This document shows, piece by piece, positions 1 to 8,763 of a stretch of 64,000 nucleotides of DNA. The DNA comes from Natrinema thermotolerans DSM 11552. Its GTDB lineage: Archaea; Halobacteriota; Halobacteria; Halobacteriales; Natrialbaceae. A program made the translations under genes and the position numbers. The notes below the pieces were generated by a model that was not told where the DNA came from, did no database searches, and saw nothing but the letters and a program-made list of their open reading frames with translations. The stretch spans positions 84,636-148,635 of the forward strand of contig AOIR01000053.1 of the NCBI GenBank assembly GCA_000337115.1, written 5' to 3'. Every line of letters begins with the position of its first letter. Position 1 is the first letter of the stretch.

Positions 1-1631
1 CGGTCGCTGACGTCGCGCCCGATCCCCGCCAGCACCGCGTTCCCCTGGGGGTCCTCGAGCGTCGTGGCGTTGAACTCGAAGGGGACGGTGTCGCCGTCGT
101 TCGTAGCGAGGTTCACTTCGACGCTGACCGACCCCGTCTCGAAGCCCTCGCGGATCGCAGCGGCGGCAGTCGTTCGGTCCTCGCCGTCGAAGAAGTCGGT
201 CGGCTCCATCGACGCGATCTCCTCGGTCGAATACCCCGTCACCGCGGCCAGACTCTCGTTCCAGCGCTGGAGATCGCCGTCCGCGTCGACGACGTAGAAC
301 ACGTCGTCGATCGCGTCCAGGATCTCGTCGGTGTATTGCTGGTACCGCTCGAGTTGGCGTTCGCGCTCCCGGAGCTTCCGTTCGCGTTCCTTGCGTTCGG
401 TGATCTCCTGGACCATGATCATCCCGCCGAAGATCTCGCCGTCGTCGTCCGCGACGGGGAGCGTGTATGCCGTCCAGTCCCGGTCGTGAAACGCCAGCTC
501 GAACGAACTGGTCTCGCCCTCGAGGGCCGCCCGGAACCGCGGCTCGAGGCGCTCGGCAAGCGCCGACGGATACCGTTCCCAGAGCGTTTTCCCGACGATC
601 TCGTCCGCCGACGCGCCGATCTCGTCGAAGGCATCGCCGCCGGCAATCCGGTACCGGAGGTCCTCGTCGAACAGTCCGACCGCGCCGTTTGGGAAGTGAT
701 CGATCAGCGTCCGGTATCGCTGCTCGGACTCCTCGAGTTGGCGCTCGTACTCGTCGCGCTCGGTGACGTCCTGGGACATGCCGATCGCGGCGGTCGGCTC
801 GCCGCCGTCGTCACGAACCGGGACGATGTGGAAATCGTAGACGCGGCCGTTCGAGGTCGCCTCGAACGAACTGGACTCGCCCTCGAGTGCGGCCTCGTAC
901 CGCGGGACGAGTTCGTCGGCCAGCGATTCCGGGATGGCGTCCCGGACCGATTCCCCCTCGATCTCGGCGGCCGTGACGCCGGCGACGGCCGTTGGCTCGC
1001 CGCCGACGGTCCGGTACGTGAGGTCCTCGTCGACGAGCGTGACCACGCCGTTGGGGAAGGACTCGACGAGCGTCCGGTAGCGCCGCTTGGACGCCGCAAG
1101 GTCGCGCCGCGTGCGGACGTTCTCGACGGCCGGCTCGAGGAGGGCAGCCACGCGGCGGCAGAAGTCGACCGTCGCGTCCGTGGCCGCCGCTCGGTCGGTC
1201 GCATACACCGCGAGGACGCCCCATGGATCGTCGTCGGAGCCGATGGGGACGCCGACGGCGCTGGTGATCGACTGTGCGGCGAGTGACTCGGGGAGGACCA
1301 TCCGTTCGCCGGCCCCCGGATCGTCGGTGACGACCGGCTGGTCGGCTCGAAGCGACGCACCCAGATGCGTCTCCGGTCCAGTCGAAACCGTCGCCCCGAT
1401 CCGATCGGCTTCCCAGCCGATGCTGGCTCTACAAACGCCGGTCTCCCCGTCCGGAAGCGACTCGAGGACGACACAGTACTCGGCTCCGACCGTCTCGGCG
1501 ACGGTCGCGGCCACGTCGCGAAGGAACCCCTCGGGGTCGTCCGTCTCCAGCGCCCGCCGGCCGAGGTCGGTAACGACCTCCTGTCGTCGAAGCCGCGTCC
1601 GGAGTCCGTCAGTGGGCGAAGGCGATTCCAT
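1..1631 (-). CDS. GAF/multi-PAS sensor protein, C-terminus beyond the window
   Basis: The frame stays open from an ATG at 1631 to the left edge, so only the first 543 residues are visible. The N-terminus (about residues 15-175) reads like a GAF domain, with segments such as GVPIGSDDDPWGVLAVYA. Three PAS repeats follow, at about 180-300, 305-420 and 425-543. The first two share the pattern YRTL(V/I)..FPNG and end in DVTERDE and EITERKE, the usual PAS/PAC ends. The output domain is off the window. In haloarchaea this layout ends in either a histidine kinase or a bacterio-opsin-activator HTH domain, and the sequence here cannot decide. It is probably a cytoplasmic sensor, since no membrane segment is seen. 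Confidence 0.85.
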   Translation of the reverse strand, partial: MESPSPTDGLRTRLRRQEVVTDLGRRALETDDPEGFLRDVAATVAETVGAEYCVVLESLPDGETGVCRASIGWEADRIGATVSTGPETHLGASLRADQPVVTDDPGAGERMVLPESLAAQSITSAVGVPIGSDDDPWGVLAVYATDRAAATDATVDFCRRVAALLEPAVENVRTRRDLAASKRRYRTLVESFPNGVVTLVDEDLTYRTVGGEPTAVAGVTAAEIEGESVRDAIPESLADELVPRYEAALEGESSSFEATSNGRVYDFHIVPVRDDGGEPTAAIGMSQDVTERDEYERQLEESEQRYRTLIDHFPNGAVGLFDEDLRYRIAGGDAFDEIGASADEIVGKTLWERYPSALAERLEPRFRAALEGETSSFELAFHDRDWTAYTLPVADDDGEIFGGMIMVQEITERKERERKLRERERQLERYQQYTDEILDAIDDVFYVVDADGDLQRWNESLAAVTGYSTEEIASMEPTDFFDGEDRTTAAAAIREGFETGSVSVEVNLATNDGDTVPFEFNATTLEDPQGNAVLAGIGRDVSD

Positions 1632-1688
1632 GTTACGCCCACAAGACGGTGTTCGATAAAACGTCTTGGTCGACCGGCTCGAGCGAGT

Positions 1689-2207
1689 TTACTCGTAGTC
1701 GACGGAGACCGACTCGAGGACGACGTCCTCCTGGGGCTGGTCGTTAGCGTCGGTCTCGACGTTTCCGATCTCGTGGACGACGTCCATGCCGTCGGTGACC
1801 TTGCCGAACACGGCGTGGCGGTCGTCGAGATGGGGCTGGGCGTCGAGCGTGATGAAGAACTGCGAGCCGTTGGTGTCGGGCCCGGAGTTGGCCATGCTCA
1901 GGATGCCCTCATCGTCGTGGCGTAGTTCATCGTGGAACTCGTCGTCGAACTGGTAGCCGGGACCGCCGCGGCCGGTCTCGGTCGGGTCGCCGCCCTGAAT
2001 CATGAAGCCCTCGATGACGCGGTGGAAGGCGACGTCGTCGTACAGGGGCTCGCCGTCGATCTCCTCGCCCGTCTCGGGGTCTTCCCAGGTCTTGCCGCCG
2101 GTCGCGAGCCCGACGAAGTTGTCGACGGTTCGGGGGGCCCGCTCGTCGTAGAGTTCGACCTCGATATCGCCGCGGTTCGTGTGCAGGGTGGCAGTAACGT
2201 CTCCCAT
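1689..2207 (-). CDS. Cyclophilin-type peptidyl-prolyl cis-trans isomerase
   Basis: A 172-residue single-domain cyclophilin that catalyses proline cis-trans isomerisation in the cytoplasm. Family motifs are clear: the N-terminal strand TNRGDIEVELYDERAP, FHRVIEGFMIQGGDP with the catalytic Arg, SMANSGPDTNGSQFFIT, and HAVFGKVTDGMDVV near the C-terminus. There is no signal peptide. It lies 57 bases downstream of the sensor gene start on the same strand and diverges from the deacylase gene at 2343. Length and motifs match archaeal and bacterial small cyclophilins, so the assignment is firm. Its client proteins cannot be read from the sequence. Confidence 0.95.
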   Translation of the reverse strand: MGDVTATLHTNRGDIEVELYDERAPRTVDNFVGLATGGKTWEDPETGEEIDGEPLYDDVAFHRVIEGFMIQGGDPTETGRGGPGYQFDDEFHDELRHDDEGILSMANSGPDTNGSQFFITLDAQPHLDDRHAVFGKVTDGMDVVHEIGNVETDANDQPQEDVVLESVSVDYE

Positions 2208-2312
2208 ACCATGCGCGACGGCGGGCCGAGGGAAAACGGTAGTGGTCTCGAGACGGCGGGTACCGATTCCGACGGCGCTGTGACGGTCTCGAACGACGAG
2301 GGCCGGCCGCAG

Positions 2313-2319
2313 TTACATA
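2313..2319 (+). promoter_or_regulatory. TATA-like box for the deacylase gene
   Basis: The sequence TTACATA is centred about 27 bases before the ATG at 2343, the spacing expected for a leaderless haloarchaeal transcript. It also supports 2343 rather than the open extension further upstream as the start. Confidence 0.45.
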
Positions 2320-2342
2320 CCGTCGGCCGTGGAACGACCGAT

Positions 2343-3314
2343 ATGACTGACGGCGCACACACGGCGGAACGGGTGACGCTCGCGCGGCTCCCGTCGGGCG
2401 TGGCACTGACGACCACCGTCCACACCTATCGCGGCGCGGAGCCGGGGCCGACGCTGTACGTGCAGGCGGCCCAGCACGGTCGCGAGATCAACGGCACCGA
2501 AGTCCTCCGGCGGTTCCACGAGCGACTTCCCCTCGAGTCGCTGACCGGAACCGTGATCGCCGTCCCCGTCGCGAACCCGCTAACGTTCGACCGGGTCTCG
2601 TATACGACGCCGGAGCAACTCGACAGCGTCCACCCGAACATGAACCGGATCTGGCCGGGCGACGCCGAGGGCAGCCTCCACCAGCGGCTGGCCGCCCGCC
2701 TCTGGGAGTACGTCACGGCGGCCGACGCCGTCGTCGACCTCCATACGGGGAGTCCCGACATGCTGCCCCACGTCGTCTATCGTGAGGGCGACGAGCGCTC
2801 CCGTGGTCTCGCGGCGGCGTTCGGCACCGATCTCCTGCTGGCCGAGGGGGCCGGCGAAGACGCCCCCGACGAGTGGCATCGACGCGGTTTCGAGGGGAAG
2901 CTCCGGGTCGCCGCCGCCGAGGCAGGTATCCCGTCGATCACGCCGGAACTCGCCCACAACAAACAGATCCTCGAAGACGTCGTCGAGACGGGCGTGACGG
3001 GGCTGTTGGCCGTCTGTCGCTCCCTCGAGTTGCTCCCCGGCGCGGTCCCCGAGCGCGACCAGCGGATCGCCCGCAACCACCTCGGGCAGGTCTCCGCCGA
3101 CGCCGCCGGCCTCTTCCGGCCGACGCCCGGGCTCGCCGTCGGCGACGAGATCGCCGAGGGTGAGCCGATCGGGACGGTATACGACCCGACGACCTACGAC
3201 GCGCTTCAGGAGGCCCGCACGGAACGAGGCGGACTTCTCTATGCGCTCACGCGCGAGGCGACGGTGACCGCGGGCGATCAGCTCGCAAGCGTGGCCATCC
3301 CCGCCGAGCGGTGA
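2343..3314 (+). CDS. Succinylglutamate desuccinylase/aspartoacylase family zinc hydrolase
   Basis: A 323-residue M14-like zinc amidohydrolase. The zinc site is visible as QAAQHGREINGTE (His and Glu) near residue 40 and VVDLHTGSPD near 130, with NPNMNRIWPG-type substrate residues (HPNMNRIWPG) between them. The C-terminal 80 residues form the beta-rich domain of the AstE/AspA and DUF2817-like group. The frame is open about 400 bases upstream, but that part overlaps the cyclophilin gene antisense. The ATG at 2343 starts the conserved protein and has a TATA-like box at the right distance. The substrate is unknown; an N-acyl amino acid or a related amide is likely. Confidence 0.85.
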   Translation: MTDGAHTAERVTLARLPSGVALTTTVHTYRGAEPGPTLYVQAAQHGREINGTEVLRRFHERLPLESLTGTVIAVPVANPLTFDRVSYTTPEQLDSVHPNMNRIWPGDAEGSLHQRLAARLWEYVTAADAVVDLHTGSPDMLPHVVYREGDERSRGLAAAFGTDLLLAEGAGEDAPDEWHRRGFEGKLRVAAAEAGIPSITPELAHNKQILEDVVETGVTGLLAVCRSLELLPGAVPERDQRIARNHLGQVSADAAGLFRPTPGLAVGDEIAEGEPIGTVYDPTTYDALQEARTERGGLLYALTREATVTAGDQLASVAIPAER

Positions 3315-3326
3315 TCGGATCGGCGC

Positions 3327-3989
3327 TCAACCGTCCACGATAGCCGGGAGCGCCGACAGCGTCTCGATATCGTACGTCGGCGTGACCGAGAGTTCGTCGT
3401 CGCGACAGTGCCGGCGACGGACGAACGCGGAGTCGACGCCAGCGCGGTGGGCCGCGATCACGTCGTGTTCGCTGTCGCCGACGTAGAGTGCCGAGTCGGC
3501 CTCGAGATCGGCGAGAGCCCGCTCGAGGAAGTGGGGATCCGGCTTCTTCACCTGCAGGCTCTCGATCGTCTTCGGGCGACCGTAATAGGTCTCGAACAGC
3601 GAGTCGAGATCGAACGCATCCAGGACGAATTCGATCGTACTGTGGTGGTTGTTGCTCACGACGCCTCGGTCCTGTGGAAGGTCCGCGATCGTCGCCACGT
3701 CGTCGTATCGGTCTCGAGTACCGGCCCTGAACGCCGCGAACTGGGAGCGTTCGTCGTGGCGTTCGCGGGCTTCCCAGAACGTCGTCGGCTCGAGGTCGTA
3801 GTCGGTACAGATGTCGCGCAGGTCCACAGGGGTCACGCCGTTTACGATGGCGTCGACGTGCTGTTGGGCGACGTCATCGACGCCAACGTCCCGAAACGCG
3901 GCCCGTGTCGCTGCGGCCTGGGTTTCGGACGCCGGCGGCTCGACGAGTATCCCGTCGCTGTCGAATAGCACTGCGTCGTATCCTGTCAC
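3327..3989 (-). CDS. HAD superfamily hydrolase (phosphatase-like)
   Basis: A 220-residue HAD hydrolase, probably a small-molecule phosphatase. Motif I is FDSDGI (nucleophile and acid/base Asp), motif II is the Ser of VVSNNHH, motif III is the Lys in VKKPDP, and motif IV is GDSEHD. The helical cap lies between motifs I and II, as in phosphoglycolate phosphatase relatives. A GTG at 3989 places motif I ten residues from the start, as usual for the family. The longer open frame to 4079 adds 30 residues unlike any HAD. It is downstream of the SDR gene on the same strand, with a 99-base gap. Its substrate is unknown. Confidence 0.85.
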   Translation of the reverse strand: MTGYDAVLFDSDGILVEPPASETQAAATRAAFRDVGVDDVAQQHVDAIVNGVTPVDLRDICTDYDLEPTTFWEARERHDERSQFAAFRAGTRDRYDDVATIADLPQDRGVVSNNHHSTIEFVLDAFDLDSLFETYYGRPKTIESLQVKKPDPHFLERALADLEADSALYVGDSEHDVIAAHRAGVDSAFVRRRHCRDDELSVTPTYDIETLSALPAIVDG

Positions 3990-4088
3990 GTGATTACGTA
4001 ATTCAGAACGGCGAATTGGCCGTTTCGATTCACCGGCTTGCAGCGGTTCCGAACGACGACACGGGGTCGACGTACTCACGGAACGCCG

Positions 4089-4850
4089 TTAGCACGTCGA
4101 GAATCCGCCGTCGACGACCAGCCTGTGGCCGCTGACGAACGAGGCCTCGTCGCTGGCAAGAAAGAGGATCGCGTTCGCGATCTCCTCGGGCTCGCCCAGT
4201 CGCTTGAGCGGGTAGTCCTCGATCATCTCCGCTCTGGCTACCTCCGGGTCGTCCTGCTGTGCGAGAAAGCCCTCGAGCATCTGTGTCTCGGTGAAGCCGG
4301 GGCAGACGGCGTTGGCGCGGACGCCGTAGGGGCCGGCCTCGGCCGCGACCGTCCGAGTCATGTTCAATACGGCGGCCTTGGTCGTCGAGTAGGCCGCCTG
4401 CTTGGGGAGCCCGAGAATGCTCGCCAGCGAACCGACGTTGACGATCGAGCCGTGGCCCTGGTCTTTCATGTGGGGCAGCGCGGCCGAACAGCCGTTCCAG
4501 ACGCCCTTGATGTTGATATCGATCACGAAGTCCCGGGTCTCGTCGTCGAGGTCCTCGAGGTTCCCGCCGGGATGGCCGGTGCCGGCGTTGTTGACCATGA
4601 CGTCGATGCCGTACTCCTCGGCCACGGTGTCGACGACGTCGTGGAACCCCTCGCTGTCGGTGACGTCGAGTTCGGCGAACTCCGCCTCGCCGCCGGCCGC
4701 CTCGATTCGCTCGACGGTCTCCTCGCCGCCCTCGATATCGACGTCCGTGACGATGACGCGTGCCCCTTCCTCGGCACACCGCTTGGCGGTCGACCGACCG
4801 ATCCCCGACGCCGCGCCTGTGATAACTACTGTCTTGTCTTCGAGTCGCAT
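4089..4850 (-). CDS. SDR family NAD(P)-dependent oxidoreductase
   Basis: A 253-residue classical short-chain dehydrogenase/reductase. The nucleotide-binding motif TGAASGIG is near residue 12, NNAGTGH near 87, the catalytic Ser in NVGSLAS, and the Tyr/Lys pair in YSTTK. The C-terminus ends VVDGGFSTC, as in glucose 1-dehydrogenase or 3-oxoacyl reductase relatives. The acidic TDVD after the second strand suggests NAD rather than NADP. The start at 4850 begins MRLEDKTVV and has a TATA-like box 27 bases upstream; an earlier in-frame ATG at 4889 would overlap that box. It may serve as a 3-hydroxyacyl-CoA or alcohol dehydrogenase for the surrounding acyl-CoA catabolism (inference). Confidence 0.9.
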   Translation of the reverse strand: MRLEDKTVVITGAASGIGRSTAKRCAEEGARVIVTDVDIEGGEETVERIEAAGGEAEFAELDVTDSEGFHDVVDTVAEEYGIDVMVNNAGTGHPGGNLEDLDDETRDFVIDINIKGVWNGCSAALPHMKDQGHGSIVNVGSLASILGLPKQAAYSTTKAAVLNMTRTVAAEAGPYGVRANAVCPGFTETQMLEGFLAQQDDPEVARAEMIEDYPLKRLGEPEEIANAILFLASDEASFVSGHRLVVDGGFSTC

Positions 4851-4873
4851 ACCATCCGTATCGGACGGCCGCC

Positions 4874-4880
4874 ACATAAA
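4874..4880 (-). promoter_or_regulatory. TATA-like box for the SDR gene
   Basis: On the minus strand the sequence reads TTTATGT. It is centred 27 bases before the ATG at 4850, consistent with a leaderless transcript and with the chosen start. Confidence 0.5.
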
Positions 4881-5597
4881 TTCGTTCATAATTTGCCGGC
4901 AGTTCTCTGCCGATGTTCATAGGAATCTCCTCTCATGAAAACAGTGTAATCCCTTGCTCGAGTCCGACCGGCCACTCGCGGTGAGTCCGGCCAGTCCCGT
5001 CAACAAATACTGGATAGTCGACACCATTCGAAACCACTATTTTATTTATAACTTTGATGGATCGGTCCGCGGCCGCTCGGTTCTCTCCCGGATCGATGCC
5101 ACAGCGGCTATACGATTCTGCCCGAAAAGCCGTTGTTGACTGTGGGAATACGTACGAACAGTGTGGCGGTAGCGACGAATAGGGGCTGGAACGCCGTCTG
5201 AGCCGGTTGCCCCGTCTCGTTTCCGAGTAGTCCGGTTAAAGGACTCCATTCGTTCGATTTGGAACTATTTGGAACGACCCACGGACGATACTGGATTTTC
5301 GAACCAATCGCTCGAGGAGGAGACATTTATCAGTAAAATAGTATACTTTGTACTCCGTTAGATAGGGTTTCGAACACCACTCGATGGGACCGGCGCCCCG
5401 GTCGCTCGTCGGCCGGCGACTGCCTATCGAACGCCGGCGGGGCCGCGGCGACCACCGGCCGACCACCGATGTCCTATTACAACCGTATGGCTGTAAATCT
5501 CTTGGGGAACGACCGCTTTTCGTGCCCGTCCACGGTTGCTGGGTTCCAACCGGCGTTCGTCTCGCTCTGTACTGCTGCGTTCGGCCTGACTGAACGG
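4881..5597. other. Intergenic stretch without a recognised gene
   Basis: About 700 bases between the SDR promoter and the end of the IclR gene. Short open frames of 60-77 codons exist, but they have no family-like motifs and use codons unlike the neighbours. Two AT-rich patches, at about 5037-5055 and 5322-5350, resemble isolated TATA elements but lead into no convincing frame. I see no RNA gene or repeat. Confidence 0.6.
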
Positions 5598-6371
5598 CTA
5601 CGAGAACATCACGTTCACTTCGATCGTGTTCGCCGTCGACAGCAACCGGTCACGCAGGTCGTTTTCCTCCCACTCGTTCTCGAGGCGGTGTTGTGGGCCG
5701 GCGACGGTGACCGCCCCGTAGACGGTGCCGTCGTTGCCCAGGATTGGAGCGCCGATCGCGCTGATTCCCCGGAGGTACTCCCCGTTGTTGTACGCGACGC
5801 CGTCCTCCCGGATCGCGTCGAGTTCGTCGTAGAGCGTCTCTCGGTCGGTAATCGTGTTTTCGGAAAATGCCGGGAGCCCCCACTGTTCGATCACGTCTTT
5901 GACGCGCTCCTCGGGAAAGTGAGCGAGCATCGCCTTGCCGCCGGCCGAACTGTGGAGATAGGTGTGCGTGCCGACATCGATGTCGCTGGTAAAGGAACGG
6001 GTCCCCTCGCTGACGTTGATGACCGTCCCGAGCCCGTTCTGGTGTGTCGAACAGAGGACTCGCTCGCCGACCTGCGCCGACAGTTCGTCGATCGGCGCGT
6101 CGGCGGCCTCGTACAGCGGCTCGGCGTGTTTGACGTGTTCCCCGAAGGAGAGAAACCGGAGACTTAGCCGGTATTCGTCGCCGTCCTGGACGACGTATCC
6201 CTTCGACCGCAGCGTCGTCAGATGGGCGTGTACCGTACTCTTTGCCACCCCCGTTCGCTCGGTGAGTTCGGTGACGCCGGCCCCTTCGGCCTGCCACAGT
6301 GCCTCGAGAATATCGAGGGTCTTCACCACCGCTTCGACCCGATTCCCTCCATCTACGCCCGGTGTTGTCAT
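5598..6371 (-). CDS. IclR family transcriptional regulator
   Basis: A 257-residue IclR-type regulator. The N-terminal winged helix-turn-helix (about residues 10-70) contains VTELTERTGVAKSTVHAHL. The C-terminal effector domain (about 75-250) has the family pattern with HSSAGGKAMLAHFP and a late GAVTVAGP. IclR proteins bind a small organic acid or its CoA-pathway intermediate and control adjacent catabolic genes. It is divergent from the acyl-CoA dehydrogenase/MBL pair at 6567, with 195 bases between them holding candidate inverted repeats. That makes this pair its most likely target, and self-control is also likely (inference). The ATG at 6371 gives the normal family length. Confidence 0.92.
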   Translation of the reverse strand: MTTPGVDGGNRVEAVVKTLDILEALWQAEGAGVTELTERTGVAKSTVHAHLTTLRSKGYVVQDGDEYRLSLRFLSFGEHVKHAEPLYEAADAPIDELSAQVGERVLCSTHQNGLGTVINVSEGTRSFTSDIDVGTHTYLHSSAGGKAMLAHFPEERVKDVIEQWGLPAFSENTITDRETLYDELDAIREDGVAYNNGEYLRGISAIGAPILGNDGTVYGAVTVAGPQHRLENEWEENDLRDRLLSTANTIEVNVMFS

Positions 6372-6442
6372 ACACCACGTTCAACGATGGGAGCCAAAAC
6401 TGTTCCGCTCTGCTGAACGCCAGTTACGGGCGAAAAAATCGA

Positions 6443-6479
6443 TTCGGCTCCGAACCGACGCGGTTTTGGGCCCGAACCG
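6443..6479. promoter_or_regulatory. Candidate IclR operator: two short inverted repeats
   Basis: In the divergent IclR/acyl-CoA dehydrogenase gap there are two dyads: TTCGG-2-CCGAA at 6443-6454 and CGGTT-9-AACCG at 6461-6479. They lie between the two start codons, where a repressor or activator site is expected. The arms are only five bases long, so chance is a real alternative. Confidence 0.3.
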
Positions 6480-6537
6480 GCGGATTCACGGCGATCGGCC
6501 CACTGCATGTTGACTGAAAACGAGTGTCATGGTAACG

Positions 6538-6543
6538 TTTATG
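6538..6543 (+). promoter_or_regulatory. TATA-like box for the acyl-CoA dehydrogenase gene
   Basis: TTTATG is centred about 26 bases before the ATG at 6567, giving a leaderless transcript that would carry the dehydrogenase and MBL genes. Confidence 0.5.
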
Positions 6544-6566
6544 TAGGGCGTCATGTGACGTAGATT

Positions 6567-7763
6567 ATGGACTTCAGCGAACCGTCCGAAGCCGTCCAGA
6601 TCAAGAAGGCACTCGACGAGTTCATCGATCAGGAGGTCGCCCCGCTCGAGAACGAGTACGACGAGTTCCTCGGCGCGGACTACGAGAAGGAGATCGTCGA
6701 CGACGAGCATCGGCAGGTCCCCGAGTACCGCAATATCGTCGAGGAGATCCGCCAGAAATCCGTCGAGGCGGGCTTCTACGGCATGACGATGCCCGAGGAA
6801 GTCGGCGGCGGCGATGTCGACATCCTCACTCGAGCCATCGTCGGCGAACACATGTCCAATCGGCCGCCGGGCTTCCACAGCTCGATCTTCGGCGGTGCGG
6901 GCGGTCCGACGCCCATCCTGCTCGCCTGTGACGACCGACAGCGCGAGGAGTACCTCGAGCCGCTGATGGACGGCGAGATCACGACCTGTTTCGCGCTGAC
7001 AGAGCCGGGCCACGGCAGCGACGCGCACTACATGGATACCACTGCGGAGAAAGACGGCGACGAGTGGGTCATCAGCGGGCAGAAGTGTTATATCACGAAC
7101 GGACCGTACGCCGACTTCGCGATGGTGTTCGCTCGTACGAGCGGAGAGGACGGCGATCTGGGCGGGATCACCTGCTTCCTCGTCGACAAGGACAACCCGG
7201 GCTTCGAGGTGGGCAAGATCCACCGCGCGATGGGGATGACCCCCGGAACGCACTCGGAGCTGTACTTCAACGACTGTCGCGTCGGCGAGGAGCAGGTGCT
7301 GGGCGAGGTTGACAAGGGGTTCCAGTCCGCGATGGACTGGATCGGCGGCGGCCGGATCAACATCGCCGCCGGCTCCGTCGGGACGGCGCAGTTCCTGCTC
7401 GACATGTCGGTCGAGTACGCCCGGGAGCGGGAGACGTTCGAGAAAAAGATCGGCCACCGACAGGGGATCTCCTTCCAGTTGGCCGAACTCGCGACCGACA
7501 TCGAACAGGTCCGCCAGCTCTACCGCTACGCCGCCTGGAAGATGGACAACGGCGAGCGCGCTCGGAAAGAGGAGTCGATGGCGAAGCTCCGTGGCGCGAA
7601 GCTGGCCAACGACGCGGCCGACATCGCGATGCAGGTCCACGGCGGGGCCGGCTTCATGAAGGACCTGCCGATCGAACGCAACTACCGCTCGGCGCGGGTC
7701 TTCCGCATCTTCGAGGGGACCGACGAGATCCAGAAACGGACGATCGCTCGCGAACTCATCTGA
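6567..7763 (+). CDS. Acyl-CoA dehydrogenase
   Basis: A 398-residue flavoprotein that introduces the alpha-beta double bond into an acyl-CoA and passes electrons to electron-transfer flavoprotein. The FAD/substrate motifs are CFALTEPGHGSDA near residue 140 and CYITNGPYAD near 175. The C-terminal helical domain holds QVHGGAGFMKDLP and the catalytic Glu in RIFEGTDEIQKR. The N-terminal domain is longer than in short-chain enzymes, with an extra segment between residues 20 and 55, as in long-chain or unusual-chain members. It is followed after one base by an MBL-fold hydrolase, so the two form an operon. It is divergent from an IclR gene. Confidence 0.95.
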   Translation: MDFSEPSEAVQIKKALDEFIDQEVAPLENEYDEFLGADYEKEIVDDEHRQVPEYRNIVEEIRQKSVEAGFYGMTMPEEVGGGDVDILTRAIVGEHMSNRPPGFHSSIFGGAGGPTPILLACDDRQREEYLEPLMDGEITTCFALTEPGHGSDAHYMDTTAEKDGDEWVISGQKCYITNGPYADFAMVFARTSGEDGDLGGITCFLVDKDNPGFEVGKIHRAMGMTPGTHSELYFNDCRVGEEQVLGEVDKGFQSAMDWIGGGRINIAAGSVGTAQFLLDMSVEYARERETFEKKIGHRQGISFQLAELATDIEQVRQLYRYAAWKMDNGERARKEESMAKLRGAKLANDAADIAMQVHGGAGFMKDLPIERNYRSARVFRIFEGTDEIQKRTIARELI

Positions 7764-7764
7764 G

Positions 7765-8763
7765 ATGGGTGAGTCGACGGAGCGGGGCGCAAGCGCCGCC
7801 ACGGGGCAGGTGTCGCGCATCGACTTCGACATCGAGTGGCCGCCGAAACACGCCGCGGCCTACCTCATCGAGGAGCCCGAACCGATCCTGATCGACACCG
7901 GGGACCCCGAGGAACGGGCCGAAGCGACGATCCGCGAGGGGCTGGCCGCGACGGGGTACGACCTCGAGGACGTCGCTGCGGTGGTCGTCACGCATCCCCA
8001 CAGCGATCACATCGGGCAGGTCCCGCTGTTGCGCGAGGCCGGTGCGACCGTCTACGCTCCCCGGCCCGTCCTCGAGCAACTCGAGCGCGATCCGGCCGAC
8101 CTCGCGGCGGGGATCCGCGAGATCGGCCGGTCGGCCGGCTACCACGGCGAGGCCATCGAACGCGAGACCGAACGCGCGAAATCGTCGCTCGAGCGCAACC
8201 GCCGACTGCTCGAGCCCGAGGCGGCGGTGCCGTTCGAGTTCGACGAACCCGTCACCGTCGCGGGCCGGGCGTTCGACCCGATCCACACGCCCGGCCACCA
8301 GGTTCACCACGCCAGTCTGGCGACCGAGGTCAACGGCGAGCGCGTCCTCTTTTCGGGGGACGCGCTCATCGAGCCGTTCCGTCCGGGCGCGATCAACGTC
8401 GGCCTCGATTACGGTGCCTACGACGCCGTCGACGACTTTCACCGCGCGATGGACCGGCTCGAGGGCCGTGCGATCGATCGGGTCTTCCCCGGGCACGGTC
8501 CGGTCTTTACCGACTACGAGGGAGCCATCGAGAGTACGCGATCGGCCCTGGAGTCGCTCACGGCCGAAACCCTCGAGGCGGTCAGCGCCGTCGGGCCGGC
8601 GACGCCCTTAGAGATCACCCGGCATCGCAGCGGCGAGGTTCGACACCCCGCCCAGTTGCTCGACACGCTCGGGGCGCTCGGCACGCTCGAGGGGCGGGGC
8701 AGAATCGAGTACGAGGACCGCGACGGCGCTCGCTACTACTCGTTCAGGAAGGCCTCCCCGTGA
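7765..8763 (+). CDS. MBL-fold metallo-hydrolase with winged-helix tail
   Basis: A 332-residue metallo-beta-lactamase-fold hydrolase. The metal-binding motif HPHSDH is near residue 75, followed by His of GHQVHHAS, Asp of FSGDALI and His of FPGHGP. The last 80 residues resemble the winged-helix region found after MBL domains in glyoxalase II and LACTB2-like proteins. It starts one base after the dehydrogenase stop, so it is almost certainly co-transcribed with it. A thioesterase-like or CoA-ester hydrolase role would fit that pairing, but the substrate is inferred from context only. Its end overlaps the convergent LLM gene by 28 bases. Confidence 0.88.
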   Translation: MGESTERGASAATGQVSRIDFDIEWPPKHAAAYLIEEPEPILIDTGDPEERAEATIREGLAATGYDLEDVAAVVVTHPHSDHIGQVPLLREAGATVYAPRPVLEQLERDPADLAAGIREIGRSAGYHGEAIERETERAKSSLERNRRLLEPEAAVPFEFDEPVTVAGRAFDPIHTPGHQVHHASLATEVNGERVLFSGDALIEPFRPGAINVGLDYGAYDAVDDFHRAMDRLEGRAIDRVFPGHGPVFTDYEGAIESTRSALESLTAETLEAVSAVGPATPLEITRHRSGEVRHPAQLLDTLGALGTLEGRGRIEYEDRDGARYYSFRKASP

